From Plantago ovata (taxonomy: Eukaryota; Streptophyta; Magnoliopsida; Lamiales; Plantaginaceae), in NCBI GenBank assembly GCA_028274465.1, contig CM051456.1, positions 44,762,870 to 44,826,869 on the forward strand: a stretch of DNA of 64,000 bases, read 5' to 3'. The notes beneath the pieces are model-generated. The model was not told the origin of the DNA. It did no database searches and saw only the letters and a list, made by a program, of their open reading frames with translations. A program made the translations under genes and the position numbers. Positions 53,501 to 64,000 of this stretch are shown here, piece by piece. Positions within the stretch are counted from its first letter, which is position 1, and each line of letters opens with the position of its first letter.

Positions 53501-55704
53501 ACTTTAACTACCTGCTGAGTAGGAAGTGTTGATTCTGCTGTAGAGGCTTCAGCAACCGTCTGACTTGCATCTTTAGAAGTCTGTAGAGAAATCATAATAT
53601 TAGCAAAAGAATGAGTTTCAGAAAATGAAGATCTGCTGATGGTTGAGTTAACTACCTGCTGAAGAAGGACAGGTTGTGGCTCAGTCCTTTCAGCATTAAC
53701 AGTTTCTTCAGTTTCTGGGACTGTTTCTTCAGCAGACTTCTTTGCTTGCTCTTTTTGAGAAAGCTGCACGGTTTCAGCAATCTCCCTTGTCTCTGAAATG
53801 ACAAGTTGAGCAGAAGCATCTTGACCCTTAAGCTCACTGCTTGTCATGAAAACATCAATGGATTTGTTGGATGATTCTTCAATATCCAATTCCATCTGTT
53901 GGCTTAAAGCTTCCGGTACAAGCTTGACTTTTTCAATTGATGTCTTTGGTGAACTAGGGCCAGTATTCTCAGCATTGCGAGATGCGTCGTCGAATAATGC
54001 TTCTTGTGTTTCTTCAGCAACTTCTGGAACTTGAACCATTGCTGTCTCAACAACTGGTTCTTCAGCAACTTGATGAGTTGCTTGTTCAGCAACCATAGTT
54101 TCAGCAATGGCAGCTTCAGCAAGTGTCGCGGTTCTTATATCTGCAGTGATATGAGTAACCGGTTATCTACAATGTAGATATCTGGGACTTGGGCAGGAAT
54201 TTCATTTCCACTGCCTTGTGGTCTATTCACAGTAGAAGGATCAACATTAAGTTGATTGTTGAAGGCTTCCACAAACACTTCAACGTTGCTGACATAGGTT
54301 TCAGTAACCACCTTGTCAACATCTACTGGAGTTTGCTTTTCAGCAACTGCTTGGGAATCGTCCGAGAGATCATGGACAATTGGTACTCACTTGCGAGCCA
54401 GTGTTTTCTTTCTCGAATTATTTGTCCTTTTTCTCTTGGGGACGGGGTTTGCTGATGACGCTGTAGTCTGAGTGTCATCATCAGCTTTCCTCTTTTTCTT
54501 CTTGGATTTCTCCAGTTTCCCAGCAGAGGCGTCAGTAGTTGCATTTTCAGCAACGGGTGTAGTGGTGTCAGCATAATCACCATCTATAGCAGTTTCATCT
54601 CTGTCACCACCATCTACAGCAGTTTCATCTCTAATTTGCTGAGTGGTGACATCTGCAGCTGTTGTATACCTTTCTTGCTGGCTTGTGCTGACAATATTTG
54701 CAGCTGTTGTCTTCTTAGATTTTTCAAGTTTCTTGCCAGCAGTCTTAGGTACATTATGCTTGTAGAATGCTCTTCCCACATTGCATACAGATTTCTTGAT
54801 TGGCAATGGGTTTCTCAGCGGAATCCTGAAATGTTCAAGGATAAAGCATATCTTTATTCCATACATCACTGGGAAGGAAGGTGAGACTTTGTTGTCTTCC
54901 ACCTTAACCTTGAACTTAGTAACACAATCAACAAGTCTGTTGAAAATGTACATAGCCCAGTTGAGCTCCGTTTTGTTCTCATAGATATGCATCAGCAGCG
55001 GCCACCTTCTCAGGCCTACTTGGTCTATTCCTCCAACTTGGGAGTCCAAGACTTTGATTAGTAGCAGAGCTACTAGACCAACTGAATGGCAGAGATGCTT
55101 CCTCTTAACGTGCTTTGTCCAAGTCACGGGAGAAATCTCTCCTTTCTTCATTTTCTCATTTCTGACGTCACTGTAGAAGGCTTCAATTTCATCATCAGTG
55201 GCAGTGATGTCATCTTCAGTTCCAGTGGTTGGAATCTGAAAGATTTCCGCTAAATCAATCCAATCAGGACGATTGCGTGTTCTGAACTGTAGTAAAGATC
55301 ACTTTTTCAGTGACTCATTTACTATCAGTTAGGGACTGGATTTCTGCATTGTTTTAGAACTCCATTGTGTCTAACATGCTCACTTTCTTAGGGCGAGCAG
55401 TTATAAAGTGAATGAGGCCTTGCTGCTTGATGAATTCAAGAGCCTCTTCATTGTCACCGTCCAATTCTTGTTCATAGAAGTATCGGATATACTTCTCTTT
55501 AGCAAAACCATCCCATTGCATCATCATCTCACACTTTGCAGTGTCAAGATATGAAGGAGGCATGGGTTTCTCGGTGATTCTGTCATTTTTCAACACAACT
55601 TTCGCTGTGTTTGTTGCTGGAGTAGTCACTGGAGCAGTGCGTTTCTCAGCACTGTCAACCTTTGACGACTTGGAGGTCTTAGATGATTGTCTTTTCGGTG
55701 CCAT
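50501..55704 (-). pseudogene. S5 envelope-like ORF region (SIRE extra ORF)
   Basis: The ATG at 55704 (MAPKRQ...) opens a 116-codon exon-like ORF. A probable intron follows (about 55389-55291, acceptor TTACTACAG). Then come a helical domain (55290-54770), a Lys/Asp/Thr-rich low-complexity stretch with a basic nuclear-signal-like KRKR (about 54440), VAE-rich repeats (54096 on), the three in-frame GT-AG segments, an acidic run (about 52830-52730), a 22-residue tandem repeat (about 52325-52190), another basic KKRK patch (about 51425) and a C-terminal domain (51115-50501). Stops and frameshifts separate the pieces. At 54387-54389 TGA interrupts a frame that otherwise continues. No credible signal peptide is visible. 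Confidence 0.7.
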
Positions 55705-56159
55705 TTCTTTATATAGAGAAGAAAATGTGTACGAAAAAGATAGTTTGCTTTTTGACCGGAGGTACAGTAGATTCAGGCTAAAATTTGCAGAGAAAGGAAA
55801 TGTGAGTTAAAGAATTTTATCATTTCTCTAACTCCTTCTTTATATAGTGTCTCTGATGTGTGAGAAACTCAACCGATTTGAGTTTTCAGCAAGGGTAAAA
55901 CAGAGAAACATTGGCGTTAGTGGAGCCTTTGCATTGAATGCGTAGTGGCCCACTAACTAAAACCGTCAGAGCACTCTCTCTCTTTTTTTGAAATGTTAAC
56001 CGTTAGATCAATAACTCCTTTAAATCAATGGCCACGATTGTATTTCATGTCATAATTATTACGAGTTTATCTGTGCCCGATTAACGTCACAAATTGATTT
56101 TACCGAGATTTATGGGATTAGATTGCTTGCTGAAATAGACAAGAATCTTTTCAGCGAGT
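55705..56159 (-). other. S5 leader between stem-loop array and envelope-like ORF
   Basis: TATA-like complements at about 55839-55847 and 55709-55716 mirror the two in S3. No ORF. The sequence is clearly homologous to 25680-26215. Confidence 0.55.
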
Positions 56160-56612
56160 TTGCATAAATAGCCTAGATACTTGCTGAAAGTTCCCCTTTA
56201 CTTAGATATCTCATATTTTCTTAAGTTTAAAAGATATTTCTGAGTTCCCATATCAGTAAATTCTTCTTTACTTGAGATATCCTTTGGTAAAATCTGAGAG
56301 ATGAGTTTTGCTCCTTTTCTGAGTTCCTGTCTCAGAATATTCCCTTGATACTTGAATACCTGTTTCAGTATCTTTGATTGTCTGAATACCCGTTTCAACA
56401 ATCTTTAAGGTTTTTCTCTTACTGAGTGCCTGTCTCAGCAAGTGATCGAGTTTCCTAACAAATACCCGTTTTGAAGGAATTACTTGCTGAATGCCTGTTT
56501 CAGCAATCATGTAGTGACCTATCATTTCTTAGAAGAAATTAGTGGAGGGAGCTTTTAATGGAGTAAGAGTACTTTGGCTTGCTGAATACCTGTTTCAGCA
56601 TTCTGCCAATTG
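56160..56612 (-). repeat. S5 stem-loop array
   Basis: About seven hairpins on the minus strand. Examples: near 56590 arms TGCTGAA/TTCAGCA around ACAGGTA; near 56495 arms TTGCTGAA/TTCAGCAA around ACAGGCA; near 56435 arms TTGCTGAG/CTCAGTAA around ACAGGCA; near 56325 arms TTCTGAG/CTCAGAA around ACAGGAA. The 85-codon frame through part of it reads ETGIQ in some units and LLRQALSK in another, so the frame is not kept. Confidence 0.8.
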
Positions 56613-56618
56613 TATCCT

Positions 56619-58175
56619 TTATTGAGGTAATTCAATCAATCCAAGGTTATACCTTAGCATTGCGAATCTATTATCTGGTAGGGGCTTGGTAAAGATGTCA
56701 GCAAGTTGATCATCAGTACCTACTTTCACAACCTCAATATCTCCCTTTTCCACATGATCTCTAATGAAATGATGTCTAATATCAATGTGTTTGGTCCTGG
56801 AGTGAATCTTAGGATTTTGCGTGATAGCAATAACACTCGTATTATCACAAAAGATTGGTGTTTTCTTTGCAGAAATACCATAATCTCTTAATTGTTGCTG
56901 AATCCATAGGATTTGAGCTGTGCAACATCCAGCCGCAATGTACTCAGATTCAGTAGATGAATTGGCAACACAGGTTTGTTTCTTGCTGAACCATGATATT
57001 AATCTAGTACCCAAAAACTGACAAGTTCCAGAGGTACTTTTTCTATCAAGAGTTGATCCTCCATGATCAGCATCAGAATAACCTACCAACTCAAGTCCTG
57101 AATCTTTAGGATACCATAATCCAACATTGACTGTACCTTTGACATATTTCAGTATCTTAATTGCCTTTTTGTAGTGTGATTCTCTTGGATCAGATTGGAA
57201 TCTTGCACACACACAAACAACATACTGAATGTCAGGTCTACTTGTTGTTAAATACAACAAGGAACCAATGAGCTTCCTATACTTGTGTTCTTCAACACTT
57301 TTATCTTCTTTAGTATAGCCCAATTTGGTACCAACACTCATAGGGATATTTTCAGGTTTCTCTTCCTCTTTGATCCTAAACTTTATGAGCATTTCTTTCG
57401 CATACTTTGCTTGATTTATGAATATTCCATCTTTGAGTTGCTTGACTTGCAACCCTAGGAAGTAATTATTTTCCCATCATACTCATTTCAAATTTGTTTG
57501 TCATGAGTTTGGAAAAATCATCACAAAGTTGCTTGTCCTTAGATCCAAAAATTATGTCATCCACATAAATTTGAACTAAGAGTATTTTATCATCATGGTT
57601 CATGGTAAATAAGGTTTTATCAACTTCACCTTTCTTGAAACAATTATCCAGCAAGAACTTAGCCAAGGTATCATACCATGCTCTTGGTGCTTGCTTTAGA
57701 CCATATACAGCTTTCTGAAGCTTGTATACCATCTTGATTTCTGAGGGAAGTTCAATGCCAGGGGGTGTTCTAAGTAGACTTCTTCAGCAAGTTTACCATT
57801 CAAGAATGCACTTTTAACATCCATTTGGTAAACAATGAAGTCATTGTGAGCAGCAAAGGCCAAGAAAAGCCTAATTGCATCCAATCTTGCAACTGGTGCA
57901 TAAGACTCATCATAGTCCAATCCTTCAGTCTGACAGTAACCTTGAGCAACTAAACGTGCTTTATTTCTTGTTACTTCACCAGACTCACTCAACTTATTTC
58001 TGAACACCCACTTTGTACCAATAGCTTTCTTGCCTTCAGCAAGTGGTACAAGTTTCCAGACTTTGTTCCTTTCAAATTGATCCAGTTCTTCTTGCATTGC
58101 CTTCATCCATTCAAAATGCTTTAAAGCTTCTTCTATGGTTTTAGGTTCAATTTCTGAAACAAAGCAAGAGAACAA
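56619..58175 (-). pseudogene. S5 reverse transcriptase and RNase H
   Basis: RT N-terminus 58175-57696, RT core with YVDD 57732-57466, RT end and RNase H 57452-56619 (Asp in YSDADHGG, Glu in ESEYIA, Asp in FCDNTSV). Two small indels, near 57766 and 57465, split an otherwise intact domain. Confidence 0.85.
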
Positions 58176-58732
58176 AGATTCTACATCTACAACAGTTGCT
58201 TCTTCAGCAAGTCCATAGAGGGATGATCTCTAATTCATTTATTAACAGGTTTTCTGTTCGTTGGATCTGGATATGTTTGCTCATCAGCATGTGACTCTTC
58301 AGCATGTACTTGTTCAGTACAACTCGGATTTTGTGTCTCTGCTGAGATTGGTTCATCAGCAACTGCTTGTTCAGCATTGCTAGATTGTGGTAACTCATCA
58401 GCAGGCACGGGAGGTTGCATAGTTTCAGCAACTTCCGGAGCAACTGCGTCTTTTGCTGGAAATTCCTTGTCGTGAACTATATTTATCTTATCATGACTTG
58501 GGGGAGGAGAGTCATTGTCAGAATCATCATTTAGTTTAATTGACTTGATTTGCCTAGCATTAGATTCAGTTCTTTGCTCATGTATGATTAACTTTTTCAT
58601 ACATTCTGATATTTCTTCTTCAGCAGGCACTCCTTGTGTCTTTTCGTAGAATACAACATGCATTGATCCTTCGATCTTTTGTGCCTTTTTGTTGTAAACT
58701 CTATAAGCTTTACTATGCAAGGAGTAACCGAG
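58176..58732 (-). pseudogene. S5 integrase C-terminal tail and acidic linker
   Basis: ORF 58720-58235 starts at HSKAYRVYNKK, the end of the integrase region, and carries the Ser/Asp/Pro-rich linker before RT. A short deletion (about 58215) removes the RDHPSTDMIGD block seen in S1. Truncated at its 5' side by the join to G4. Confidence 0.8.
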
Positions 58733-59301
58733 AAAATAACCATGGAGGTAATGGGCGAGAAGATTGAGTTGGTAGGATGTAGCATCGGAGATAAGGAAGT
58801 CGCGGAGGAGTTAAAATTTGTCGATTGCTATGAATCCGTGATTCCCAAATTTCATCATTGCCATGGTAATCGTGAACCACTTGAGGAGGCACTGACAATG
58901 CAAACTAAGACGTACTACATGATCGAAGAAGCAAGGAAACTAGTTGAAATAATGGATAGCACCCCAGAAATTCCTACAGGAGAGGAGGTACTTGAACCTT
59001 TAGATGAAGAAGAGGAAGAAAGTAGGTTTTCTGAATAACCTAGCTTAGAATTGAAACCGCTTCCTGCGCACCTCAGGTATGTGTACTTAGGAGAAAATCA
59101 GAAGAAGCCTGTAATTGTCTCCTCACATCTCTCCGACAATGAAGAAAGTAAGCTGATTGAAGTATTGAAGGAAAATTCCGCAGCTATAGGATGGGAGATC
59201 AGTGATATCAAAGGAATTAGCCCTACACGGTGCGTGCACAAAATCACTCTATAGCAAGATGCCAAACCCGTTAGGCAACCTCACGAAGGATAAATCCAGC
59301 C
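58733..59301 (+). pseudogene. G4 protease end and protease-RT linker
   Basis: Begins at the KITMEVMGEKIE block, matching G1 about 310 and G3 about 38590. The protease active site is lost in the S5 junction. A TAA at 59036-59038 and a TAG near 59252-59254 break the linker. Confidence 0.78.
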
Positions 59302-61949
59302 ATGCAAGAGGTGGTAAAGAAAGAAGTGATCAAGTTGCTAGATGCTGATATGATTTACCCCATTCCTGATAGTCGATGGCTGAGCCCGGTACATGTAGTT
59401 CCTAAGAAATCAGGAGTCACGGTGGAAGAGAATGAGAAGGGAGAATTGGTACCGGTTAGGAAGACCACTGGATGGCGGATGTGCATTGACTATAGAAGAT
59501 TAAATGCCGCAACTAAGAAAGACCACTTCCCTTTACCATTTATAGATGACATGCTAAACCGCCTTGCGGGGTGGAAGTTTTATTGTTTTCTTGATGGTTT
59601 ATCAGGTTTCTACCAGATTCCAATTCCACCGGAGGATCAGGAGAAGACGACATTCACATGCCCATTCGGAACATTTGACTATAGGAGGATGCCATTTGGA
59701 CTATGCAACGCTCCCGCCACTTTTCAAAGGTGCATGCTTTCTGTTTTCTCTGACATGGTAACTAAATTTGTTGAAGTTTTCATGGATGATTTTTCCCTTT
59801 TTGGTGATTCGTTTGATGAATGCTTGCAAAGATTAGATCTAGTTTTGAAAAGGTGCATTGAATGAAATTGACCTTAAGCTGGGAGAAGAGTCATTATATG
59901 GTTAGAGAAGGCATTGTTCTAGGACATGTAGTTTCTGAAAGAGGTATTGAGGTAGACAAGGCTAAGATCGAAATCATTGAAAAACTTCCCCCACCTACTT
60001 GTGTGAAAGAATTGCAATCTTTTCTTGGCCATGTAGGTTTTCATAAGAGGTTTATTAAAGATTTTTCGAAAATTGCTAAACCTTTAAGTAGCTTGCTTGC
60101 AAAAGATGTGGTTTTCCATTTCTCTAATGAATGCTTAGTTGCTTTTAATACCCTTAAGGAAAAGCTTGTTTCTGCTCCCATTGTTGTGCCGCCTGACTGG
60201 AATCTTCCTTTTGAGATTATGTGTGATGCTTCAAATTTTGCTATGGGTGCTGTTTTATGCCAAAAAGTTGATAAGCAGTATCGTGTGATTTATTATGTTA
60301 GTAAGACTCTAGACTCTGCGCAAGTTAATTATACAACTACTGAAAAGGAATTTTTAGCTGTTGTCTTTGCTTTACAAAAGTTTAGGTCTTATTTAATTGG
60401 CCATCCTGTGAATGTCCATACTGATCATGCTGCTCTGAGACATTTGATAGCAAAGCAAGATTCTAAGCCTAGATTAATCCGTTGGGTACTTTTGCTGCAA
60501 GACTTTGATTTGACCATAGTGGATAGAGTTGGTAGGGAGAATTTAGTAGCAGATCATTTATCTAGAATACCTAATATCCCTGTTGATTCGATACCCATCA
60601 ATGAGGACCTCCCTGATGAGCACTTAATGAAGGCTAATGAAGAGCCATGGTATGCAGATATTGTAAACTATTTGGCTATGAATGTTTGCCCCACTAACTT
60701 TTCAGCCTCAGACAAGAGAGCTCTTGCCAAGCGTTGCAGGACTTACATATGGGATGATCCGCATCTATTCAAGGAAGGAGCTGATGGGATTCTAAAGAGA
60801 TGCGTGCCACAAGAAGAGCAACAAAGTGTGCTGAGCCATTGCCATGAGCTTAATTGTGGGGGACACTATAGTGGATTGAAAACAGCTCGCAAGGTACTGC
60901 AAGCAGGATGTTTCTGGCCAACAATATACAAAGATGCTCGAAGTTTTGTGAAGAATTGTGACCCATGTCAACGAGGTGGTAGTATTGGCAAGAAAGATGA
61001 AATGCCCCTTCAAGGGAATCTACTGGTAGAACCTTTCGATGTACGGGGCATTGATTTCATGGGACCATTTCCATCAAGTGGAGGCTATGTATACATTCTT
61101 GTTGCAGTGGATTATGTGACTAACTGGGCGGAGGCAATTCCTACAAAGACAAATGACGGCGCAGTGGTTATGAAGTTCTTGAAGGAGGTAATATTCTCTA
61201 GATTTGGGTACCCTAGGACAATCATCAGTGATGGAGGGTCACACTTCGTCAATAGAACGTTTGCCTCCCTTCTTAAGAGATACAGTGTCCACCATAGTGT
61301 CGCTACACCATATCACCCACAGACATCGGGACAAGTCGAAGTCAGCAACCGTCAAATTAAGAAGATCCTGGAGCGAGTAGTGAAGCCTAGTAGGAAGGAT
61401 TGGGCAGGAAAATTGAATGATGCACTTTGGGCATACAGGACTAGCTACAAGACGGCGATCGGGACCACTCCGCACAGACTTGTGTATGGGAAGGCATGTC
61501 ATCTTCCCGTAGAACTGGAACACAAGGCATATTGGGCTATAAAGGCACTCAATCTTGATATGGGAAAAGCTGGTGAGGAACGATTGTTGCAACTAGATGA
61601 GCTTGATGAATTACGACTAGGCGCTTATGAAAATGCCATGATCTACAAGGAACGTACTAAGAAGTATCATGATCGTGGTATAGTACGTAAGGAATTGATT
61701 CCTGGACAAAAAGCTTTGGTATTTAATTCTCGCCTTCGACTATTTCCTGGAAAGCTCCGTACTCGTTGGGATGGACCGTACGAAATTATCGAAGTTGCTC
61801 CCCATGGAGCTGTAAAACTCTTTGATCCAAAGACAGGCAATACCTTCAAGGTGAATGGCCAGCGAGTGAAGCCATACTTCGAGATATCTAGTGATCAAAG
61901 GGCGGTTGATCACCTTGAGCTTACCCTTACAGCCTCCGCAAAAGGTTAG
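59302..61949 (+). pseudogene. G4 reverse transcriptase, RNase H and integrase (nearly intact)
   Basis: RT at 59302-59865 has FLDGLSGF, MPFGLCNAP and the F-M-D-D box. One missing base at about 59866 (compare TGAATGCAATTT in G1 at about 1438) shifts the frame. From there 695 codons run unbroken to 61949: RT thumb, RNase H (CDASN, TEKE, TDHAAL), integrase zinc site ([12 protein letters not shown] ... CDPCQ) and core with Asp in AVDYV, Asp in SDGGSH and Glu in GQVEVSN. This is the best-preserved pol in the window. Confidence 0.9.
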
Positions 61950-63501
61950 TGTGTTTTGTTTTGTTTTCTCACGAGTTTGATTGAGTATTATAGGTCAGTT
62001 ATACAAGTATTAGCTCTCACCTAGAATCCACTTTCGACGTTCGGGACGAGCGACGACGTTCAGGTTTGGGGAGGGGGTTATCGCTGGTTATCTCTATACT
62101 TATCTTGCTTATGATAAACTCGTGAAATTTTTTGCATTTGCATTTGCACGTTTACTGCTTTCTTAGTTTTTTAGGTTGCATTCACTACATTCATCCTAGG
62201 ATAGTCTTGCATGTTTTATATGGAGTTTATTGCCGAATTTTTTGAGCTTTTTTATTGGGTAGATTAACTAACTATGCCATTAATCATATGCTTCATCTCT
62301 ATGAATTTGTTTGAGGTTTTTCTCGCTTGGCTCGTCACATTTGTGTATTGTTCTTAGTTAAGCTTGGTAGTCTCGACATCACTTAGTGGTGTTTTCTCTA
62401 TTGCGGTTCACGAAGGCCTTTATAATAGGATGATGCATGTTAGGGTCTTATGGTTGTTTCCCCGAGTAATTATGAACCTAAGAGGCAACAAGTCTTCACC
62501 ATGCTTTGAGATTGCTAAATGCCTAGGAAGGAGGTAGTGTGAGGTTGTGTGATCCTTTATTTGCAACCTATTCTTTCGAATAGGTTTGGGGAGGGGGTTA
62601 CACTATCATTAGACATGTTTTTCGTTTTTCATTTCTGTGTTGTGAGTTTATTTTTCCTTTCTCGTAAATTTTGTACTCCAACCTATTCTTTCGAATAGGT
62701 TTGGGGAAGTCGTTTGTGAGTCATTTTGTTTCTTTTTCATTATGCTACTGCTGGCTAAAAAAAATCGAAAAAAAAGAAAGAAAAATTCCAGGAAAAAAGA
62801 AAAAAAAAAAGAAAAAAGAAACTGGAAAGAAAAAAGGAAAAAAAGAAAAAGACCCCAAAAAAGCAAAGAAGGATCCAAAAAAAGAAAGCCAAATTGCAGT
62901 TTAGCAAAGTCTTGTGTCTCATTTTCCAATTCTTGTAATGTTCGTAATCGTGTTGTAATTTTCTATTTTTTGTCTTTTATTTTTGAGTGTCATCTGTTCT
63001 AGACCACCCTCGTCCTGCCATTCAGGAAGTGGTGAAAATCTTAAGGCTTTGCTTGAGAGATGGGTAGAATAGGGGAGTGTTATCTTTTATAGGGAACCCT
63101 CCTTCGTTTGATGAGAGCCAGTACTGGTTCGACCTCTTTGAGGAAAAGTCTTAACTTGGTGAACAGCAGTAAGTCCTCAGTTTCATAGGCACGGGACAAC
63201 CATTCGTATCTTAACATGTTTCATTACGTCGTCACTGACTAGGTCCAGGTAGAGAATGTTACGATTGACTATCTTGTCTTAACATAAGTGCTTATGTGGA
63301 TGTGTATGAGTCAATCGAGGAATTCTTCAACCTATATTCATGTTTTGATTTATATGGTTTTTGTTCATATGTTTTTTGATAGATTCAGTAGATTAGTTCA
63401 TTTTATTTGGCATGAGACTCCATTTTATGTGTTGCATTGTTTTTTGCATTAGAGTCTAGCTTAGTTGCTTGAGGACAAGCAAAGGTTCGGTTTGGGGAGT
63501 T
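61950..63501 (+). other. G4 3' noncoding region and polypurine tract
   Basis: Same order of motifs as G1 and G2: purine-rich GGTTTGGGGAGG near 62063, paired hairpins at 62565-62586 and 62680-62701, an A/G-rich tract (about 62755-62890), the CTGCCATTCAGG hairpin near 63016, and the polypurine tract GGTTCGGTTTGGGGAGTT at 63484-63501. No ORF of interest. Confidence 0.75.
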
Positions 63502-64000
63502 TGATGAATGTGTATTCTACACTTTCATTTGAGTCTTTTTCACCTATTTTAGCTATCCTATATGATAATTTAGCTATATTTTAGTGCATTTTATTAGAAT
63601 AGTGTCACGTTTCCTTTTAGTTTTTATTTTACAGGTTTTGGTTGAAAAACGAGGTTTTCCGGGCAATTATATTGAAGTTGACAAGGAATTGGTGTTCCAG
63701 AAGCCTATTTGGAGTATCTGAAAGTTTCCGGATAGGATTTGAAGTCTAGGGGTCGAATCTGGAGGTTAGAAGGCCACTAGAAATCAGAAACCGAGTCCGA
63801 AAAGGGGAAGAAATCCAAAAACGCGTCGAAAACGTGTATCTGGCCGAGTTTTACTCCCGGGCGAATCGCCCGGGATGTGGGGCAAATCGCCCCACACCTG
63901 GTGAATCGCCCGGTTTGTGGGGCCCTTCGCCCCACACTATTCGTAGCCTATATATAGTTGCTCAGTTTTTCTCCGTTTTTCATACTTTTCCAGACCTTTT
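63502..64000 (+). repeat. Family B 3' LTR, first 499 bp
   Basis: TGATGAATGTG start as in the 5' LTR at 39645, and runs off the window. Palindromes with arms TCCCGGGCGA/TCGCCCGGGA (63855-63875), TGTGGGG/CCCCACA (63876-63896) and TGTGGGG/CCCCACA (63916-63936) stand just before the TATA box CTATATATAG at 63948-63957. Confidence 0.88.

Larger units (their letters stand above)
49054..58732 (-). mobile_element. S5: SIRE element, minus strand, both ends truncated
   Basis: Reading on the minus strand: integrase tail (58720), RT, RNase H, stem-loop array, envelope-like ORF, polypurine tract (about 50251-50237) and 3' LTR (50236-49054, missing its last 360 bp or so). The 5' LTR, Gag, protease and integrase core are absent. 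The right join to G4 at about 58729-58736 shares GAGAAAAT, suggesting microhomology-mediated joining. It gives the only full-length view of the envelope-like region here. Confidence 0.83.
39645..64000 (+). mobile_element. G4: gypsy element with family B LTR, interrupted, runs off window
   Basis: 5' LTR 39645-40911, primer site, gag to about 41920, foreign DNA about 41920-58732, then protease end, pol to 61949, 3' noncoding region and 3' LTR from 63502. The two LTRs differ noticeably (roughly a tenth of sites by eye), so they may be an old pair or belong to two related elements whose middle was lost. The right end and its target duplication are outside the window. Confidence 0.72.

Noticed and set aside
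54387..54395. Splice donor AAG|GTGAGT in S5
   Set aside because: The match is good, but the frame before and after the TGA is continuous in meaning, so a nonsense mutation is at least as likely. Left undecided and not annotated.
56268..56525. A peptide with repeated ETGIQ as a real gene
   Set aside because: The repeat units occupy different frames within the same array and the frame is not kept in S1 or S3; stem pairing explains the pattern better.

Overview
This is plant nuclear DNA, most likely from a eudicot, and it is almost wholly a nest of LTR retrotransposons. I see no host gene, tRNA gene or CRISPR array. The plant assignment rests on the element families: Athila-type Ty3/gypsy elements with an Asp-tRNA primer site, SIRE (Sirevirus)-type Ty1/copia elements with an initiator-Met primer site and an envelope-like extra ORF, an Angela/BARE-type copia with a long LTR, and a 5S-rRNA-bearing Cassandra-like LTR. 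The species cannot be told from the sequence. A 100-N assembly gap sits at 14216-14315.

Element names used below: G = gypsy, S = SIRE, A = Angela, C = Cassandra. G1 (1-6458 plus 22594-22959) is the 3' part of a gypsy element: decayed protease, RT, RNase H and integrase, a 2 kb noncoding 3' region and a 3' LTR. That LTR is split by S1 (6459-22593, TSD ACAAC). S1 is a plus-strand SIRE whose own 3' LTR is interrupted by the minus-strand SIRE S2 (14316-21329). G1 itself sits in S3, an older SIRE that resumes at 22960 and reaches the first codons of its envelope-like ORF at 26274. There the gypsy G3 begins (LTR 26275-26710, resuming at 35852). G3's LTR is split by G2 (26711-35846, TSD CTTAG), a complete LTR-to-LTR element with gag, protease and an extra ORF but no RT or integrase. 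G2's 3' LTR carries C1, a Cassandra-like solo LTR (34697-35000, TSD GACTT). G3's RT is interrupted at 39645 by G4, a second gypsy LTR family (5' LTR 39645-40911, gag to about 41920, pol 58733-61949, 3' LTR from 63502 past the window end). Inside G4 lie A1 (about 41920-47687), a plus-strand SIRE fragment S4 (47688-49053) and a minus-strand SIRE S5 (49054-58732). The inferred nesting is S3>G1>S1>S2, S3>G3>G2>C1 and G3>G4>(A1,S4,S5).

Nearly every polyprotein is broken. The G4 pol is the least damaged, with essentially one frameshift through RT, RNase H and integrase. Each family still shows its replication signals: TG...CA LTR ends, primer sites, polypurine tracts and TATA boxes.

The most interesting signals are not the proteins. 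(1) The gypsy elements carry clusters of GC-rich hyphenated palindromes with a GGCG...CGCC core and co-varying arms. They lie immediately upstream of the LTR TATA box in both LTR families, and also ahead of the extra ORF of G2 and inside the gag-pol reading frame of G3. (2) The SIRE elements carry, between RNase H and the envelope-like ORF, an array of about seven stem-loops with a near-constant 7-nt loop and compensatory stem changes. (3) The SIRE envelope-like ORF contains three consecutive phase-0, 75/72/75-nt GT-AG segments, identical in length in two copies. (4) The extra ORF of G2 is preceded by what looks like a plant-gene leader with a 5'-UTR intron.
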